A stretch of DNA of 64,000 nucleotides from contig DASXTC010000082.1 of the NCBI GenBank assembly GCA_036505635.1, positions 1 through 64,000 on the forward strand. Direction: 5' to 3'. Within the stretch, counting starts at the first letter, position 1. Each line of letters opens with the position of its first letter. The stretch is from DASXTC01 sp036505635. Its GTDB lineage: Bacteria > Acidobacteriota > Polarisedimenticolia > JACPZX01 > DASXTC01. Shown in pieces: positions 7,471 through 16,301 of the stretch. The notes under the pieces were generated by a model that did no database searches, had not been told where the DNA came from, and worked only from the letters and a program-made list of their open reading frames with translations. The position numbers and the translations under genes were made by a program.

Positions 7471-8892
7471 ATGCCGCGCATCGATCGGTTTCTCCATCCT
7501 CTTTCCCAGCGCGGGGCCATGAGCCTCATCATGTCCTCCGGCGAGAGGGTCGTTCTCGAGACCCATGCGGGTCCGAGGAGCGTGACGACCGAGGCGGTCA
7601 CGCCACAGCAGATCCTGGGGTTCCTGCGCGAGATCCTCCCACCGGGGATGGAGTCCGCGATCGACGCGGGGCAGGGATGCGCATTCACCTACGCGTCGCC
7701 CGAGGGCGTGGCGAGGATCGAGGTCACGGGGACCGACCGGACGTTGCGCCTCGCGGCGGCGCTCGCCGGGCCCGAGGTCCCGGGGCCGGGCGTTTCGAAC
7801 CCGCTGTCGAGTCCTGCGATCCACGCCCTCTTCGCCATGATGGTGCAGGAGAAGTGCTCGGACCTCCATCTGAGCACGGGAAACCCGCCTCTTTTCCGCA
7901 AGGACGGCGAGATCGTCCCCCTCGGCGACGCGACGCCGCTGGACGCCAGTCAGATCCAGGATCTCCTTTACGGGATCACGCCGTCCCACTGCCGGGAACA
8001 GTTCGAAAAGACCCATGACTCGGATTTCTCCTACGAGATCCCCGGGCTGGCGCGGTTCCGCTGCAACATCTTCATGGACCGCGTGGGAGCAGGCGGGGTC
8101 TTCCGCGTCATCCCGACGAAGATCCCCCCGGTGGAGGAGCTGGGGCTCGGCAAGGCGATCCTCGACCTTTGCCATCTCAACAAGGGGCTCGTGGTCGTGA
8201 CCGGCCCCACCGGCTCCGGAAAGTCCACGACGCTGGCCTCGATGATCGACTACATCAACCGCAACCGCAGCGCGCACATAATCACGATCGAAGATCCGAT
8301 CGAGTTCGTCCATGCGAACCGCAAGTGCCTCATCAACCAGCGCGAGGTCGGCACGCACACGGAAGGCTTCAAACAGGCGCTGCGCGCGGCGCTGCGGGAA
8401 GACCCGGACATCGTGCTGGTTGGCGAGATGCGGGACCTGGAGACGGTGGCCATCGCGATCGAGACGGCGGAGACCGGTCACCTCGTCTTCGGGACGCTGC
8501 ACACCAACACGGCTCCCTCGACCGTGGACCGCATCATCGACCAGTTCTCCTCTGACCGCCAGGCTCAGGTGCGGACGATGCTCTCCGAGTCTCTCAAGGG
8601 AGTTCTCTCCCAGACGCTCTGCAAGAAAAAGGGGGGCGGGCGCGTGGCCGCGCTGGAGGTGCTCATCGTCAACTCGGCGATCAGCAACCTCATCCGCGAG
8701 GGAAAGACCTTCCAGATCCCGTCGCTCATGCAGACCGGCAAAGGCGTCGGGATGGTCTGCCTCAACGACGCGCTGCTCGACCTGGTCACCCGCGGCCTCG
8801 TCGATCCGGCCGAGGCCCTGGCCCGGGCGGTCGGCAAGGCCGAGCTCAAGGCGCTGCTCAACCGCAGCGGCGCGAAGGCCGAGATAGCCTGA
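7471..8892 (+). CDS. pilT: PilT type IV pilus retraction ATPase with extra N-terminal domain
   Basis: This 473-residue hexameric ATPase of the PilT family powers pilus retraction. The canonical PilT starts near residue 110 (ALFAMMVQEKCSDLHLS) and shows Walker A GPTGSGKST with Lys251, the Asp box IITIEDPIE, Walker B IVLVGEMRD and the His box TGHLVFGTLHTN. PilT is usually 340-380 residues. The additional ~110 residues at the N-terminus resemble a divergent second copy of PilT's own PAS-like N1 domain (compare SSGERVVLETHAG with STGNPPLFRKDG). The ATG at 7471 keeps this region; an internal ATG at residue 17 is possible. Confidence 0.93.
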   Translation: MPRIDRFLHPLSQRGAMSLIMSSGERVVLETHAGPRSVTTEAVTPQQILGFLREILPPGMESAIDAGQGCAFTYASPEGVARIEVTGTDRTLRLAAALAGPEVPGPGVSNPLSSPAIHALFAMMVQEKCSDLHLSTGNPPLFRKDGEIVPLGDATPLDASQIQDLLYGITPSHCREQFEKTHDSDFSYEIPGLARFRCNIFMDRVGAGGVFRVIPTKIPPVEELGLGKAILDLCHLNKGLVVVTGPTGSGKSTTLASMIDYINRNRSAHIITIEDPIEFVHANRKCLINQREVGTHTEGFKQALRAALREDPDIVLVGEMRDLETVAIAIETAETGHLVFGTLHTNTAPSTVDRIIDQFSSDRQAQVRTMLSESLKGVLSQTLCKKKGGGRVAALEVLIVNSAISNLIREGKTFQIPSLMQTGKGVGMVCLNDALLDLVTRGLVDPAEALARAVGKAELKALLNRSGAKAEIA

Positions 8893-8911
8893 AGTTTTTC
8901 CTCCACCGCCC

Positions 8912-8940
8912 TTGACAGCCGCCGGACCGGCACCTAAGTT
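8912..8940 (+). promoter_or_regulatory. Promoter of the GntR-ABC operon
   Basis: A perfect -35 TTGACA (8912-8917) is followed after 17 nt by TAAGTT (8935-8940), a three-of-six match to the -10 consensus. It lies 20 nt past the pilT stop and about 100 nt before the GntR gene. The operator-like palindrome next to it supports regulation at this point. Confidence 0.55.
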
Positions 8941-8944
8941 GCCC

Positions 8945-8968
8945 ACTGTCATAGGACACTAGGACACT
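8945..8968 (+). promoter_or_regulatory. Operator-like repeat for the GntR regulator
   Basis: The quasi-palindrome ACTGTC-ATAG-GACACT (8945-8960) is followed directly by a second AGGACACT copy (8961-8968), so the half site GACACT/GGACACT occurs twice in tandem. It sits at the expected transcription start of the GntR-ABC operon. YtrA-type GntR repressors typically bind AGTGT/ACACT palindromes at their own promoters; the assignment here is inference. Confidence 0.5.
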
Positions 8969-9038
8969 TGCCCCGGAACGCCGGGACGGTTCGCCCGGCG
9001 CGGCGCGCGCCCTGCCGGCGCGGGTCGAAGGAGGAGCC

Positions 9039-9446
9039 TTGGATCTGAGGATCGACCCCGCGAGCGCGGTGCCCATCTACGCGCAGATCCTGGAGCAGGT
9101 CCGGTCCCTGGTCGCCTGCCGCGCCCTGCGCCCGGGCGACCAGCTTCCCTCGGTGAGGGAGCTGGCCGCCGCTCTCCGGGTCAACCGGAACACCGCCGCC
9201 AAGGCCTACCAGATGCTCGAGGCCGACGGCGTCATCGAAACGCGGGCCGGCCACGGATGCTTCGTCGCCAGCGGCGGCCCCCGCTGGTCCCGCGAGGAGA
9301 GGACGCGCCGCCTCGATCAGAGCCTCGACCGGGCCGTCGTAGAGGCGATCCAGCTGGAGGTCCCGCTCGACGAGATACCTACCCATCTCGAACGCCGTCT
9401 CAAGCTCTTCGCCCGGCGCCACGCCGGCCCGGGCCGCAAAGTTTGA
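9039..9446 (+). CDS. GntR-family transcriptional regulator, YtrA subfamily
   Basis: This 135-residue regulator has a winged helix-turn-helix DNA-binding domain (residues 1-75, with PIYAQILEQV, then LPSVRELAAALRVNRNT) and only a short helical tail. This is the YtrA subfamily layout, whose members repress adjacent ABC transporter operons. The start is TTG at 9039, supported by a strong AAGGAGGAG Shine-Dalgarno 4 nt upstream. The ABC ATPase gene follows after 14 nt. The palindrome at 8945-8968 is the likely binding site, giving autoregulation of the operon. Confidence 0.92.
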   Translation: MDLRIDPASAVPIYAQILEQVRSLVACRALRPGDQLPSVRELAAALRVNRNTAAKAYQMLEADGVIETRAGHGCFVASGGPRWSREERTRRLDQSLDRAVVEAIQLEVPLDEIPTHLERRLKLFARRHAGPGRKV

Positions 9447-9460
9447 AAGGAGAACGCCGC

Positions 9461-10357
9461 ATGGAGCCAGCCGCGATCGTCATCGATCACTTCACCAGGA
9501 GGTACGGCTCGCACGAGGCGGTCCATGACCTCTCGTTCGAGGTCCCGCGCGGATCGATCTTCGGCCTGCTGGGACAGAACGGGGCGGGCAAGACGACCAC
9601 CATCCGGGCCCTGCTCAACCTGATCCAGCCGACCTCGGGACGACTCTCGGTCCTGGGACTCGATTCGGTGGGCGCCTCGGTGGAGATCCGCGGGCGGGTG
9701 GGATACCTGCCGGAGGAGCCGGCCTACTACTCGTGGATGACGGTGGACGAGATCGTCGGATTCAACGCCTCGTTCTTCCCGACGTGGGACCGCGCACTGG
9801 CCGATTCGCTGCTGGCGCGTCTCGAGCTTCCCCGTGACCGGAGGCTGAGGTCGCTGTCGCGAGGGATGCAGGCGAAGGTCGGGCTCGTGATGGCGCTGGC
9901 GCCGCGCCCCGAGCTGCTGATCCTCGACGACCCCACGTCCGGGCTCGACCCGGTGGTTCGCCGCGAGTTCCTCGAGGCCGTCATCGCCAACGTGCAGGCT
10001 GAGGGAGGCACGGTCTTCTTCTCGACCCACCTGCTCCACGAGATGGAACGCATCGCCGACGAAGTGGCGATCCTCCACGAAGGGAGGCTTCGCGTGCGCG
10101 CCTCCCTCGATGAGCTGAAGGCCGCATTCAAGAAGCTCCGGGTCGTCTACCCGGACGTGATTCCCGAAATGTTCCCGCTGACGGGCCTCGTGCGCGCCGA
10201 GCGCAACAGCCACCAGGCGCTGCTGACCGTGAGCGCCTTCGACGGCCGGATGCCCGAGGCGCTCATGACCGGCGGGGCCGAGTCGGTGGAGGTGATCGAC
10301 CTGTCGCTGGAGGAGATCTTCGTCGAGACGGTGAAGGGAGGGACGGCCCATGCGTAG
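9461..10357 (+). CDS. ABC transporter ATP-binding protein
   Basis: This 298-residue ABC ATPase has Walker A GQNGAGKTT, signature motif SLSRGMQAK, Walker B LLILDDPTSGLDP and the switch histidine FFSTHLLHE. The extra C-terminal ~80 residues after the ABC core are typical of YtrB/EcsA-like exporters. ATG 9461 has an AAAGGAG Shine-Dalgarno and is the natural start; an upstream in-frame extension would overlap the GntR gene. It shares 8 nt with the permease gene downstream, so the three genes form one operon. Confidence 0.93.
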   Translation: MEPAAIVIDHFTRRYGSHEAVHDLSFEVPRGSIFGLLGQNGAGKTTTIRALLNLIQPTSGRLSVLGLDSVGASVEIRGRVGYLPEEPAYYSWMTVDEIVGFNASFFPTWDRALADSLLARLELPRDRRLRSLSRGMQAKVGLVMALAPRPELLILDDPTSGLDPVVRREFLEAVIANVQAEGGTVFFSTHLLHEMERIADEVAILHEGRLRVRASLDELKAAFKKLRVVYPDVIPEMFPLTGLVRAERNSHQALLTVSAFDGRMPEALMTGGAESVEVIDLSLEEIFVETVKGGTAHA

Positions 10358-12284
10358 TCCCCTGATGGCGCTGGCATGGAAGGAGTGGAGAGAGCAACGG
10401 CCCCTGATTCTCGCGGCGCTGGGTTCGGCCGTGGCGATGCCGTTTTTCATGATCGCGGGATCAATCGTGACGTCGCGCAAGATCGATGTGTCCGCCCTCG
10501 CCGATATCATGCCCGTCATCTTCGCTTCGCTGCTGTGGCCCCTCTTCGCGGCGGCGGCCGGCGGTGCCACGTTCGCCAGCGAGATCGGAGACGGCACGCT
10601 CGGGTACCTTCTCTCGCGTCCGGTCTCGCGCGCGCGAATCTGGGTCGTGAAGGTGGCCGTGGCGGCCTGTTCGACGCTCCTGATCCTGATCGGCTCCCTG
10701 ATCTTCGCCTGCCTCTTCGGCATCGTCGTCGCCGGTGGCGACGCCACCTTCCTGATCCGCGACCTCCCGCGGATGGACCTGGCGGGGCTCATGACACTGG
10801 TGCTCGTCAGCGCGACGCTTCTTCTCTTCTCCGCGTCGGTCTTCTTCTCGACCTTCCTCTCGCGGGCCATGAACGCGGCGGGGGCCGGCCTGGTCACGGG
10901 GCTCCTCATCATGGCGGGGATCGTCCTGATCTGGTCCCGCCTCGACCTGATTCCCAGGCTCGAGCAGGGGCTCCTCCTCATCGAGATCGGATTGGCGGGG
11001 ACGGTAGTTCTCCTCGCGTCGCTGTACCTCTTCTGCCGCGGGGAGCTTCTCGGCGGAAGCGGAGGGAGGAAGCGTGGCCTGCTCGTCGGCCTCGCGTCGC
11101 TGGCCGCCCTCGCCGTCGTCACGGTGCCGGCGGTCTGGGCGCAGGTGCGTCTCTCGCCGGCGAAGGCGCTCATCGCGGGCCTCGAGCTCGACCCCTCGGG
11201 TGAGGCTCTCTTCGCCACCGCCATGGCGGCGAATGGGGGCTCCCCCGAGATCTGGCAGATCCACGCGGACGGCAGCGGCATCGAGAGGCTCGCCGGGCGC
11301 CTCACCTTCGCCCCAGCGGTGTCATCCGACGGCAAATGGGTGGCCTATCTCTCCATGCGCGGGGCGCTCGGGCTCAGGAGCGACCGCGCCGAGCTGCGGG
11401 CGATGCGGACCGACGGCGGCGACGACCATCTCGTCGCCACCGCCTTCAACGACACCTGGACTCCCTACCAGGGGCCCGAGATCGCCTTTTCCCCGGATGG
11501 GAAGAGGGTCGCCCTGTCACGCTGGAACCAGCTCGTGATCGCTCCCTTCGAGGGAGGAGACTCGAAGCTGGTGGATCTCTCGAAGAGCCCGATCGGCCCG
11601 GCTCGGATGGTCGGCTGGACGGCCGACGGATCGGAAATACTGATGCTCTCCTCGGCCAACCATGGAGCGAGCGGCTCAGCGCTCGGCGGGGTGAACGCGG
11701 CCACCGGCGAGATCCGCCTCATCTACCAGACGAATTCGGACAGAGTCTACTCTTCCCTCATGCGGCACGGGTTCACGGGATGGAAGCGTTTTCCACTCTT
11801 CATCGACACCACTCCCGGCGAACCCGGCGGATGGGAGCTCGCGCTCGTCGACCTTCGTGACGGCAATGCCGTCAGGGTGAACGGCAGCGTGTGCGGGCTC
11901 GCCGCCAACATGTCCGACGATGGGAAGACCCTGACATACGCGACCTGCGCGGTGGGCCCCCATGGCGAGTTCGAATCGGAGCTTCACACGATCGACCCTG
12001 AGGCGCTGACCGACCGGAGGATCGCCACGCTCCCGGGAAGAGCCTGGTCGATTCTCATGTCCCCGTCGAAGGACAGGTTCCTGGTTCATCGATTCCATTC
12101 GGACAACAGACCGCTGCCGGCCGCGCTGGTGAGCCTGGACGGCGGGGTCACCGAGATCGAGGAGGGCTGGGCCCCCATGGGATGGCAGGGGCGCGATCGC
12201 TTCATCCTGATGCGCGAGACCCCGAACGCGCGTCTGGCCGTGGGGGACGTGGAAGGCGGCGCGCCCAGGGTCTTTTACCCATAG
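10350..12284 (+). CDS. ABC-2 permease fused to a WD40/TolB-like beta-propeller
   Basis: This 644-residue protein has two parts. Residues 1-270 are an ABC-2 permease with about six membrane segments. It starts LAWKEWREQRPLILAALGS and carries the family's LSRPVSRARIWVVK loop. Residues 280-640 form a PD40/TolB-type propeller, recognisable by repeated ASDG/SPDGK strands (PAVSSDGKWVAYLS, AFSPDGKRVALS, WTADGSEILML). Topology suggests that the propeller follows the last helix and lies outside the cytoplasm. Permeases of YtrB-type transporters usually lack it. The start overlaps the ATPase stop by 8 nt. A sensing or substrate-capturing role for the propeller is only a guess. Confidence 0.88.
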   Translation: MRSPLMALAWKEWREQRPLILAALGSAVAMPFFMIAGSIVTSRKIDVSALADIMPVIFASLLWPLFAAAAGGATFASEIGDGTLGYLLSRPVSRARIWVVKVAVAACSTLLILIGSLIFACLFGIVVAGGDATFLIRDLPRMDLAGLMTLVLVSATLLLFSASVFFSTFLSRAMNAAGAGLVTGLLIMAGIVLIWSRLDLIPRLEQGLLLIEIGLAGTVVLLASLYLFCRGELLGGSGGRKRGLLVGLASLAALAVVTVPAVWAQVRLSPAKALIAGLELDPSGEALFATAMAANGGSPEIWQIHADGSGIERLAGRLTFAPAVSSDGKWVAYLSMRGALGLRSDRAELRAMRTDGGDDHLVATAFNDTWTPYQGPEIAFSPDGKRVALSRWNQLVIAPFEGGDSKLVDLSKSPIGPARMVGWTADGSEILMLSSANHGASGSALGGVNAATGEIRLIYQTNSDRVYSSLMRHGFTGWKRFPLFIDTTPGEPGGWELALVDLRDGNAVRVNGSVCGLAANMSDDGKTLTYATCAVGPHGEFESELHTIDPEALTDRRIATLPGRAWSILMSPSKDRFLVHRFHSDNRPLPAALVSLDGGVTEIEEGWAPMGWQGRDRFILMRETPNARLAVGDVEGGAPRVFYP

Positions 12285-12997
12285 CGTGCCGCCGCCGGTG
12301 AACGCACCCCGAGGTAGAGCCCGCGGCCCGTCGGTCCCTCCGGGTCGAAGACCGGCTCCATCCCGCAAGCCTCGAAGGCCGCCAGGTACTCCTCGCGGGT
12401 GAAGAGCGCCAGCTCGTGGCGCTCGGTGAAGGTCTCGACGCCGGCCGGAGTGGCGACGAGGTAATGGAAATCCATGACCGAGATCCGGTCCTCGACCTCG
12501 CACACGCTGAAACGGGCGATCTTCAGATCGGGGTCGTCCACGAAGGCGCTGCCGAGCTTGCCCGGCTGAAACGACTCGGGAGCGAGCCAGGGCTCCACGA
12601 GGAGCACCCCGCCCGCGACCAGGTGTCGGGCCATGTTGGCCACGCTCCGCCTCAACCGGTCGGCCGTCTTGAGGTATCCCACCGAGGAGAAGAGGGAGAC
12701 GACCGCGTCGAAACGGCTCCCCAGGTCGAAGTCGAGCATGCTCGCCTCGTGAAAGACGAGGTCGGGGTGCTTGCTCCGGGCGACCTCGAGCATCGCCGCG
12801 TCCAGGTCGAGCCCTTCGACCTCGTAGCGGGAACGCAGATACCTGATGTGCTCGCCGGTGCCGCACCCGACATCGAGGAGGCGGGCGCCCGGCGAGCGCC
12901 CGTGCGCCCGGATCAGCTCGTGCACGAGAGAGGCCTCCCGCGCGTGATTCTTGAACGAGTAGATGTTGTCGTACCAGCGGGCCGAACGGGTGAACAT
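12275..12997 (-). CDS. Class I SAM-dependent methyltransferase
   Basis: This 240-residue Rossmann-fold methyltransferase has SAM motif I LLDVGCGTGEH (about residues 38-48), the acidic ribose-binding end of strand 2 EGLDLDAAML, and motif IV region FDAVVSLFSSVGYL. The N-terminus FTRSARWYDNIYSFKNH is characteristic of members near deoxysugar N-methyltransferases such as DesVI/TylM1, but the substrate cannot be deduced. The ATG has a good GGAGGG Shine-Dalgarno; a longer frame exists but overlaps the upstream gene. The 3' end overlaps the convergent permease gene by 10 nt. Confidence 0.88.
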   Translation of the reverse strand: MFTRSARWYDNIYSFKNHAREASLVHELIRAHGRSPGARLLDVGCGTGEHIRYLRSRYEVEGLDLDAAMLEVARSKHPDLVFHEASMLDFDLGSRFDAVVSLFSSVGYLKTADRLRRSVANMARHLVAGGVLLVEPWLAPESFQPGKLGSAFVDDPDLKIARFSVCEVEDRISVMDFHYLVATPAGVETFTERHELALFTREEYLAAFEACGMEPVFDPEGPTGRGLYLGVRSPAAARYG

Positions 12998-13026
12998 CGG
13001 CGCCCTCCAGGTCGCGACTCGCCACA

Positions 13027-14649
13027 CTAACGAGTCGTCAAGCGTATCACCTGGAGGAGCCCGCGCCCCCGCACTTGTGCCGCCGCGATCAGGATCTCGG
13101 CCCGCCCGTCGCCATCGAGGTCGACCGGACGGGGGCTCCCGTCCCCATCCGACCACGAGGAGAACCCGGACCCCTTGCCTCCGATTGAGATTTGAAAGTC
13201 CGTTCCCCCGCCCGATCCTCGTCCTCGTGCGCCCGCATTCGCGGAGAGCGGGATCGACCAGCGGGCTTTTCTCTCGACGAGCCCCTTGCCCTCGCGCGAG
13301 ACGGGAGAGCCGGCAAAGACTTGAGCCGCTCCGGACGCCGCGAGCAGGAGGTCGGCCCGCCCGTCGCCATCGAGGTCGCCTCGGTAGTCGAGGATCGAGC
13401 GGTCCCCTCTTTCGACGTCGAAATCGGTCGTGACGGGGGATCGATCGAACGACCCGTCCTCCTTTCGCATGTAGGCGTCGAGCACGACGCGGGAGTCCTT
13501 GAGCCCCTTCCAGTATCCGATTACCAGATCCTCCCGCCCGTCGCCGTCCACGTCGCGCGCCACCGGCCTCATCGACTGCCAGAGGTTCATGTGCGAGTCG
13601 ACGGCGAGAAGGGGCGTCCCCCCCGTGCGGCTGCGGTCAGATTCGTCGAGGCGGAAGAGGCGCAGCATCTTCTCGCCGAAAAGGCTGAGCTTGCGGGCCG
13701 ACCGCGTCGTCACGAGGAGCGCCGGCCGGCCCTCGAGAAGCAGATATTGGGCCTCGATGACCTCCTCGAGGCCCGGAAGCAGCGACCAGCACTCGACCCT
13801 GCGGGCCTCGCCCGAAGCCATGGGATCGATCAGAAGGGACCGGAGACGCTGCTTGCCATATGCCTCCGGGCCAGAGGCGAACAGGATCCGTCCGTCGGGC
13901 CGGCGCCCGGCGACGCGGACCCTGGGGCTCTCGACGCGAAGCGATCCCTCCTTGAGCTGCGCCTCCATGGGGAGCGCGGCCTCCTGGAGGAGGTCCCAGC
14001 TCCGTCCCTGATCCCGCGGCCCGTAGAATCGGACTCCACCGAGGATGTCGAGGGGGAGGATCGACACTCCCGCGATCGCGGGGTACCTGATGATCCACGG
14101 TTCCAGGAGGCGCTCCGTCCCCGGCAGAATGTATGGATCCTTCATCAGCAGGTCGGGCCCTCCCGCGGCGCGCCGGCCCGAAGAGTCGCGCAGAACGAGA
14201 AGCTCGCCGGGGCGTCCCAGAACGATCTCCTCGATGCCGTCCCCTTCCAGGTCGATGGCGTCGACAAACGCGGAATCGGGAGGCAGGTCGCCGCGCAAGG
14301 TGGCCAGCGTGCCCCCCTCGTCGGTGAGATCGAGGCGCAGCAGCAGCCGCGGCAACAGGGTCTCGTGCTCGGGCTGAGTCGCCTTGTCGCACGGCTCGGG
14401 TGGCGAGGGCTGCGCCTCGTTCTTCTCCGGAGCGGGGACCTCCTCAGGCTCCGGCCCAACCAGGAGCAGGATCTCGCGGCGTCCCGAGAGCCCCTTCGGC
14501 AGCGCGTAGCTGAGGAGCCGTCCGGGCAGGACGGCCTCGAACCGCGCGGCCCCTGGAGACTCCTGCCGGGTGACCCCGACCGGCGGAGGAGGTGGAGCGG
14601 CCTCAGCGGCGGCAAGCGCAACCACTAGCATCGCGCTGGCGGAAATCAC
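13027..14649 (-). CDS. Exported FG-GAP/VCBS repeat protein (second of pair)
   Basis: This 540-residue secreted protein has a signal peptide (ISASAMLVVALAAAEAA) followed by a proline-rich stretch. At least five FG-GAP/VCBS calcium-binding loops follow: DLEGDGIEEIVLG, DVDGDGREDLVIG, DLDGDGRADLLLA, DLDGDGRAEILIA and similar. These repeats build a beta-propeller-like domain; function is unknown. The GTG start at 14649 overlaps the stop of the upstream VCBS gene by 4 nt (GTGA). The domain style is the same as that gene, so the pair may be a duplication or form a complex. Confidence 0.88.
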   Translation of the reverse strand: MISASAMLVVALAAAEAAPPPPPVGVTRQESPGAARFEAVLPGRLLSYALPKGLSGRREILLLVGPEPEEVPAPEKNEAQPSPPEPCDKATQPEHETLLPRLLLRLDLTDEGGTLATLRGDLPPDSAFVDAIDLEGDGIEEIVLGRPGELLVLRDSSGRRAAGGPDLLMKDPYILPGTERLLEPWIIRYPAIAGVSILPLDILGGVRFYGPRDQGRSWDLLQEAALPMEAQLKEGSLRVESPRVRVAGRRPDGRILFASGPEAYGKQRLRSLLIDPMASGEARRVECWSLLPGLEEVIEAQYLLLEGRPALLVTTRSARKLSLFGEKMLRLFRLDESDRSRTGGTPLLAVDSHMNLWQSMRPVARDVDGDGREDLVIGYWKGLKDSRVVLDAYMRKEDGSFDRSPVTTDFDVERGDRSILDYRGDLDGDGRADLLLAASGAAQVFAGSPVSREGKGLVERKARWSIPLSANAGARGRGSGGGTDFQISIGGKGSGFSSWSDGDGSPRPVDLDGDGRAEILIAAAQVRGRGLLQVIRLTTR

Positions 14650-16253
14650 TGGAGGCTCCGGCTCAAATACAGATCGAGCTTGACGTGGGCCGATGCCCCC
14701 GGCTCCTCCGGCTTTTCGGGCCGCGTCACGGCCAGATCCGAGCGGCCGTCGCCGTCCAGGTCGCGCACCTGGACCAGTGCGAGATCCTCGGGCTCCTCCG
14801 TGAGCTCGATGGCGAGATCGGGCTTCGGCGCATACCGGCACCCCGGCTGTCCGCGATGGATCGTGACGGTTCTGCCTCGCCCCAGGTGCAGGAAGTCGAT
14901 CCTTCCGTCTCCGTCGAAGTCACCGTTGAACTGGGCGAATCGCCCCAGCTTGAGGTCGTTGAAATCGACCTGGATCTTCTCCGAGAGATCGAGCCCGGGC
15001 ACCTCGTGGAAGCGGCCGCCGGCATCCTGCGCCCAGACGTGGAAATCGAGCCCGATGCCCACGCGCTTGGTGGCCAGGACCCGCACGATCTGCAGCACCG
15101 AGAAATCGAGCGTGATCGTCACGAGGTCCTTGCGGCCGTCGCCGTCCAGGTCCCTGAATCCCGAGCCGTTGAAATCGGGAAAGTCTCCGCCGAACGGATA
15201 GCCGCGAACCTCCACCTCCTGGTATGGGGCCGGATCGAAGGTGAGGTCTTCGCGCAGATGATGGAAGCGCAGGTCGACGTGCGGCTCCTTGGCCTCCTTG
15301 AGGCCCTCGTCGTCCCCCTTCTCGGTCGAGGTGACCCCTTCGGCTCGTCGATCGCCGTCGAGATCCCCGAAGAAGATCAGGTCGGAGTCTCCCGAGGAAT
15401 CGGGCGCCCCGAGGCACCCGACACGGATGGTTCGTGGAGGCGCAAAGCGCCCGGAGCCCAGGCCGCGCAGGACGATGATGTCGTCCCCGCCCGATTCGCC
15501 ATTCTCCAGCACGAGGTCGCCGTGGCCGTCGGCGTCGACGTCCTCGACACGGGGGATCGGGTAGTCCCTCCGGATGACTCCTCCCGCCCGGCTCTCGTCC
15601 CCCGGCATGGTCAGCCGCGAGGCGGGGGCCGGGGCGAATCCCTTCCCGGCCGCCAGGTAGACGGCGGGGCCGTCACGGGCCGGCAGCATCAGGTCGGGGA
15701 TCCGGTCGCCGTCGAGATCCGATGCCATCTCGAGGCCGGGGAGGTAGGAGCCCGACCCCGCCAGGACCGGCGGGTCGGAGATCAGCGGCTCCAGGACCAG
15801 CTCGGCGCCCCCACCGGAGCTCCCGCTCCTCTCCCGAAGGCGCACCGTCGCCACTCCCTCATCGGTCAGCGCGATCGCGGGCGCCCCGGGCGGGCCCGCC
15901 TCCACCGAGTGGACCGAAGCCGGCAGCGCGAGCGGCGGCTCGACCATCCGGTACGTTCCGTCGGGCTGCGCCAGCCATCCCCTCAGCTCCCTGCGATCCA
16001 GGAGCGCCGGCACCACTTCTGTGATGTGGATCAACCCGTCGACGCGCTCGTACGCATTCTCCTCGTACTGGGTGTAGACCACCGGGACCAGCAGGTCGGT
16101 CAGACCGTCGCCGTTGAGGTCGGCCGGGACCAGTTCCACCGGCGGGCCGGGCAGGTCGAACGTGACGTGACGCAGGGCGAGGGGGCGAGGCTCCGCCCCG
16201 ATCAGGAACGGAGCGGCCAGGAGGCTCGCGAGAAGGGCCCGGGATGAGCGCAC
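14646..16253 (-). CDS. Exported FG-GAP/VCBS repeat protein (first of pair)
   Basis: This 535-residue exported protein has a short signal peptide (LLASLLAAPFLIGA) and about seven FG-GAP/VCBS loops: DLNGDGLTDLLVP, DLDGDRIPDLMLP, DVDADGHGDLVLE, DLDGDGRKDLVTI, DFDGDGRIDFLHL and DLDGDGRSDLAVT. The calcium-binding D-x-D/N-x-D pattern is intact in most copies. The start is GTG 16253; there is no ATG and no Shine-Dalgarno nearby. It lies 48 nt downstream of the trans-sulfuration gene and is translationally coupled to the second VCBS gene. No enzymatic domain is present. Confidence 0.88.
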   Translation of the reverse strand: MRSSRALLASLLAAPFLIGAEPRPLALRHVTFDLPGPPVELVPADLNGDGLTDLLVPVVYTQYEENAYERVDGLIHITEVVPALLDRRELRGWLAQPDGTYRMVEPPLALPASVHSVEAGPPGAPAIALTDEGVATVRLRERSGSSGGGAELVLEPLISDPPVLAGSGSYLPGLEMASDLDGDRIPDLMLPARDGPAVYLAAGKGFAPAPASRLTMPGDESRAGGVIRRDYPIPRVEDVDADGHGDLVLENGESGGDDIIVLRGLGSGRFAPPRTIRVGCLGAPDSSGDSDLIFFGDLDGDRRAEGVTSTEKGDDEGLKEAKEPHVDLRFHHLREDLTFDPAPYQEVEVRGYPFGGDFPDFNGSGFRDLDGDGRKDLVTITLDFSVLQIVRVLATKRVGIGLDFHVWAQDAGGRFHEVPGLDLSEKIQVDFNDLKLGRFAQFNGDFDGDGRIDFLHLGRGRTVTIHRGQPGCRYAPKPDLAIELTEEPEDLALVQVRDLDGDGRSDLAVTRPEKPEEPGASAHVKLDLYLSRSLQ

Positions 16254-16301
16254 GTGCTATCTACGATGAGGATGGGATGGATGTTCCTCCCGCCAGGCGG
16301 T

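Noticed and set aside
9317..11335. Minus-strand open frame of 672 codons opposite the GntR-ABC operon
   Set aside because: The opposite strand carries three well-supported overlapping genes with motifs; the antisense frame is low complexity.
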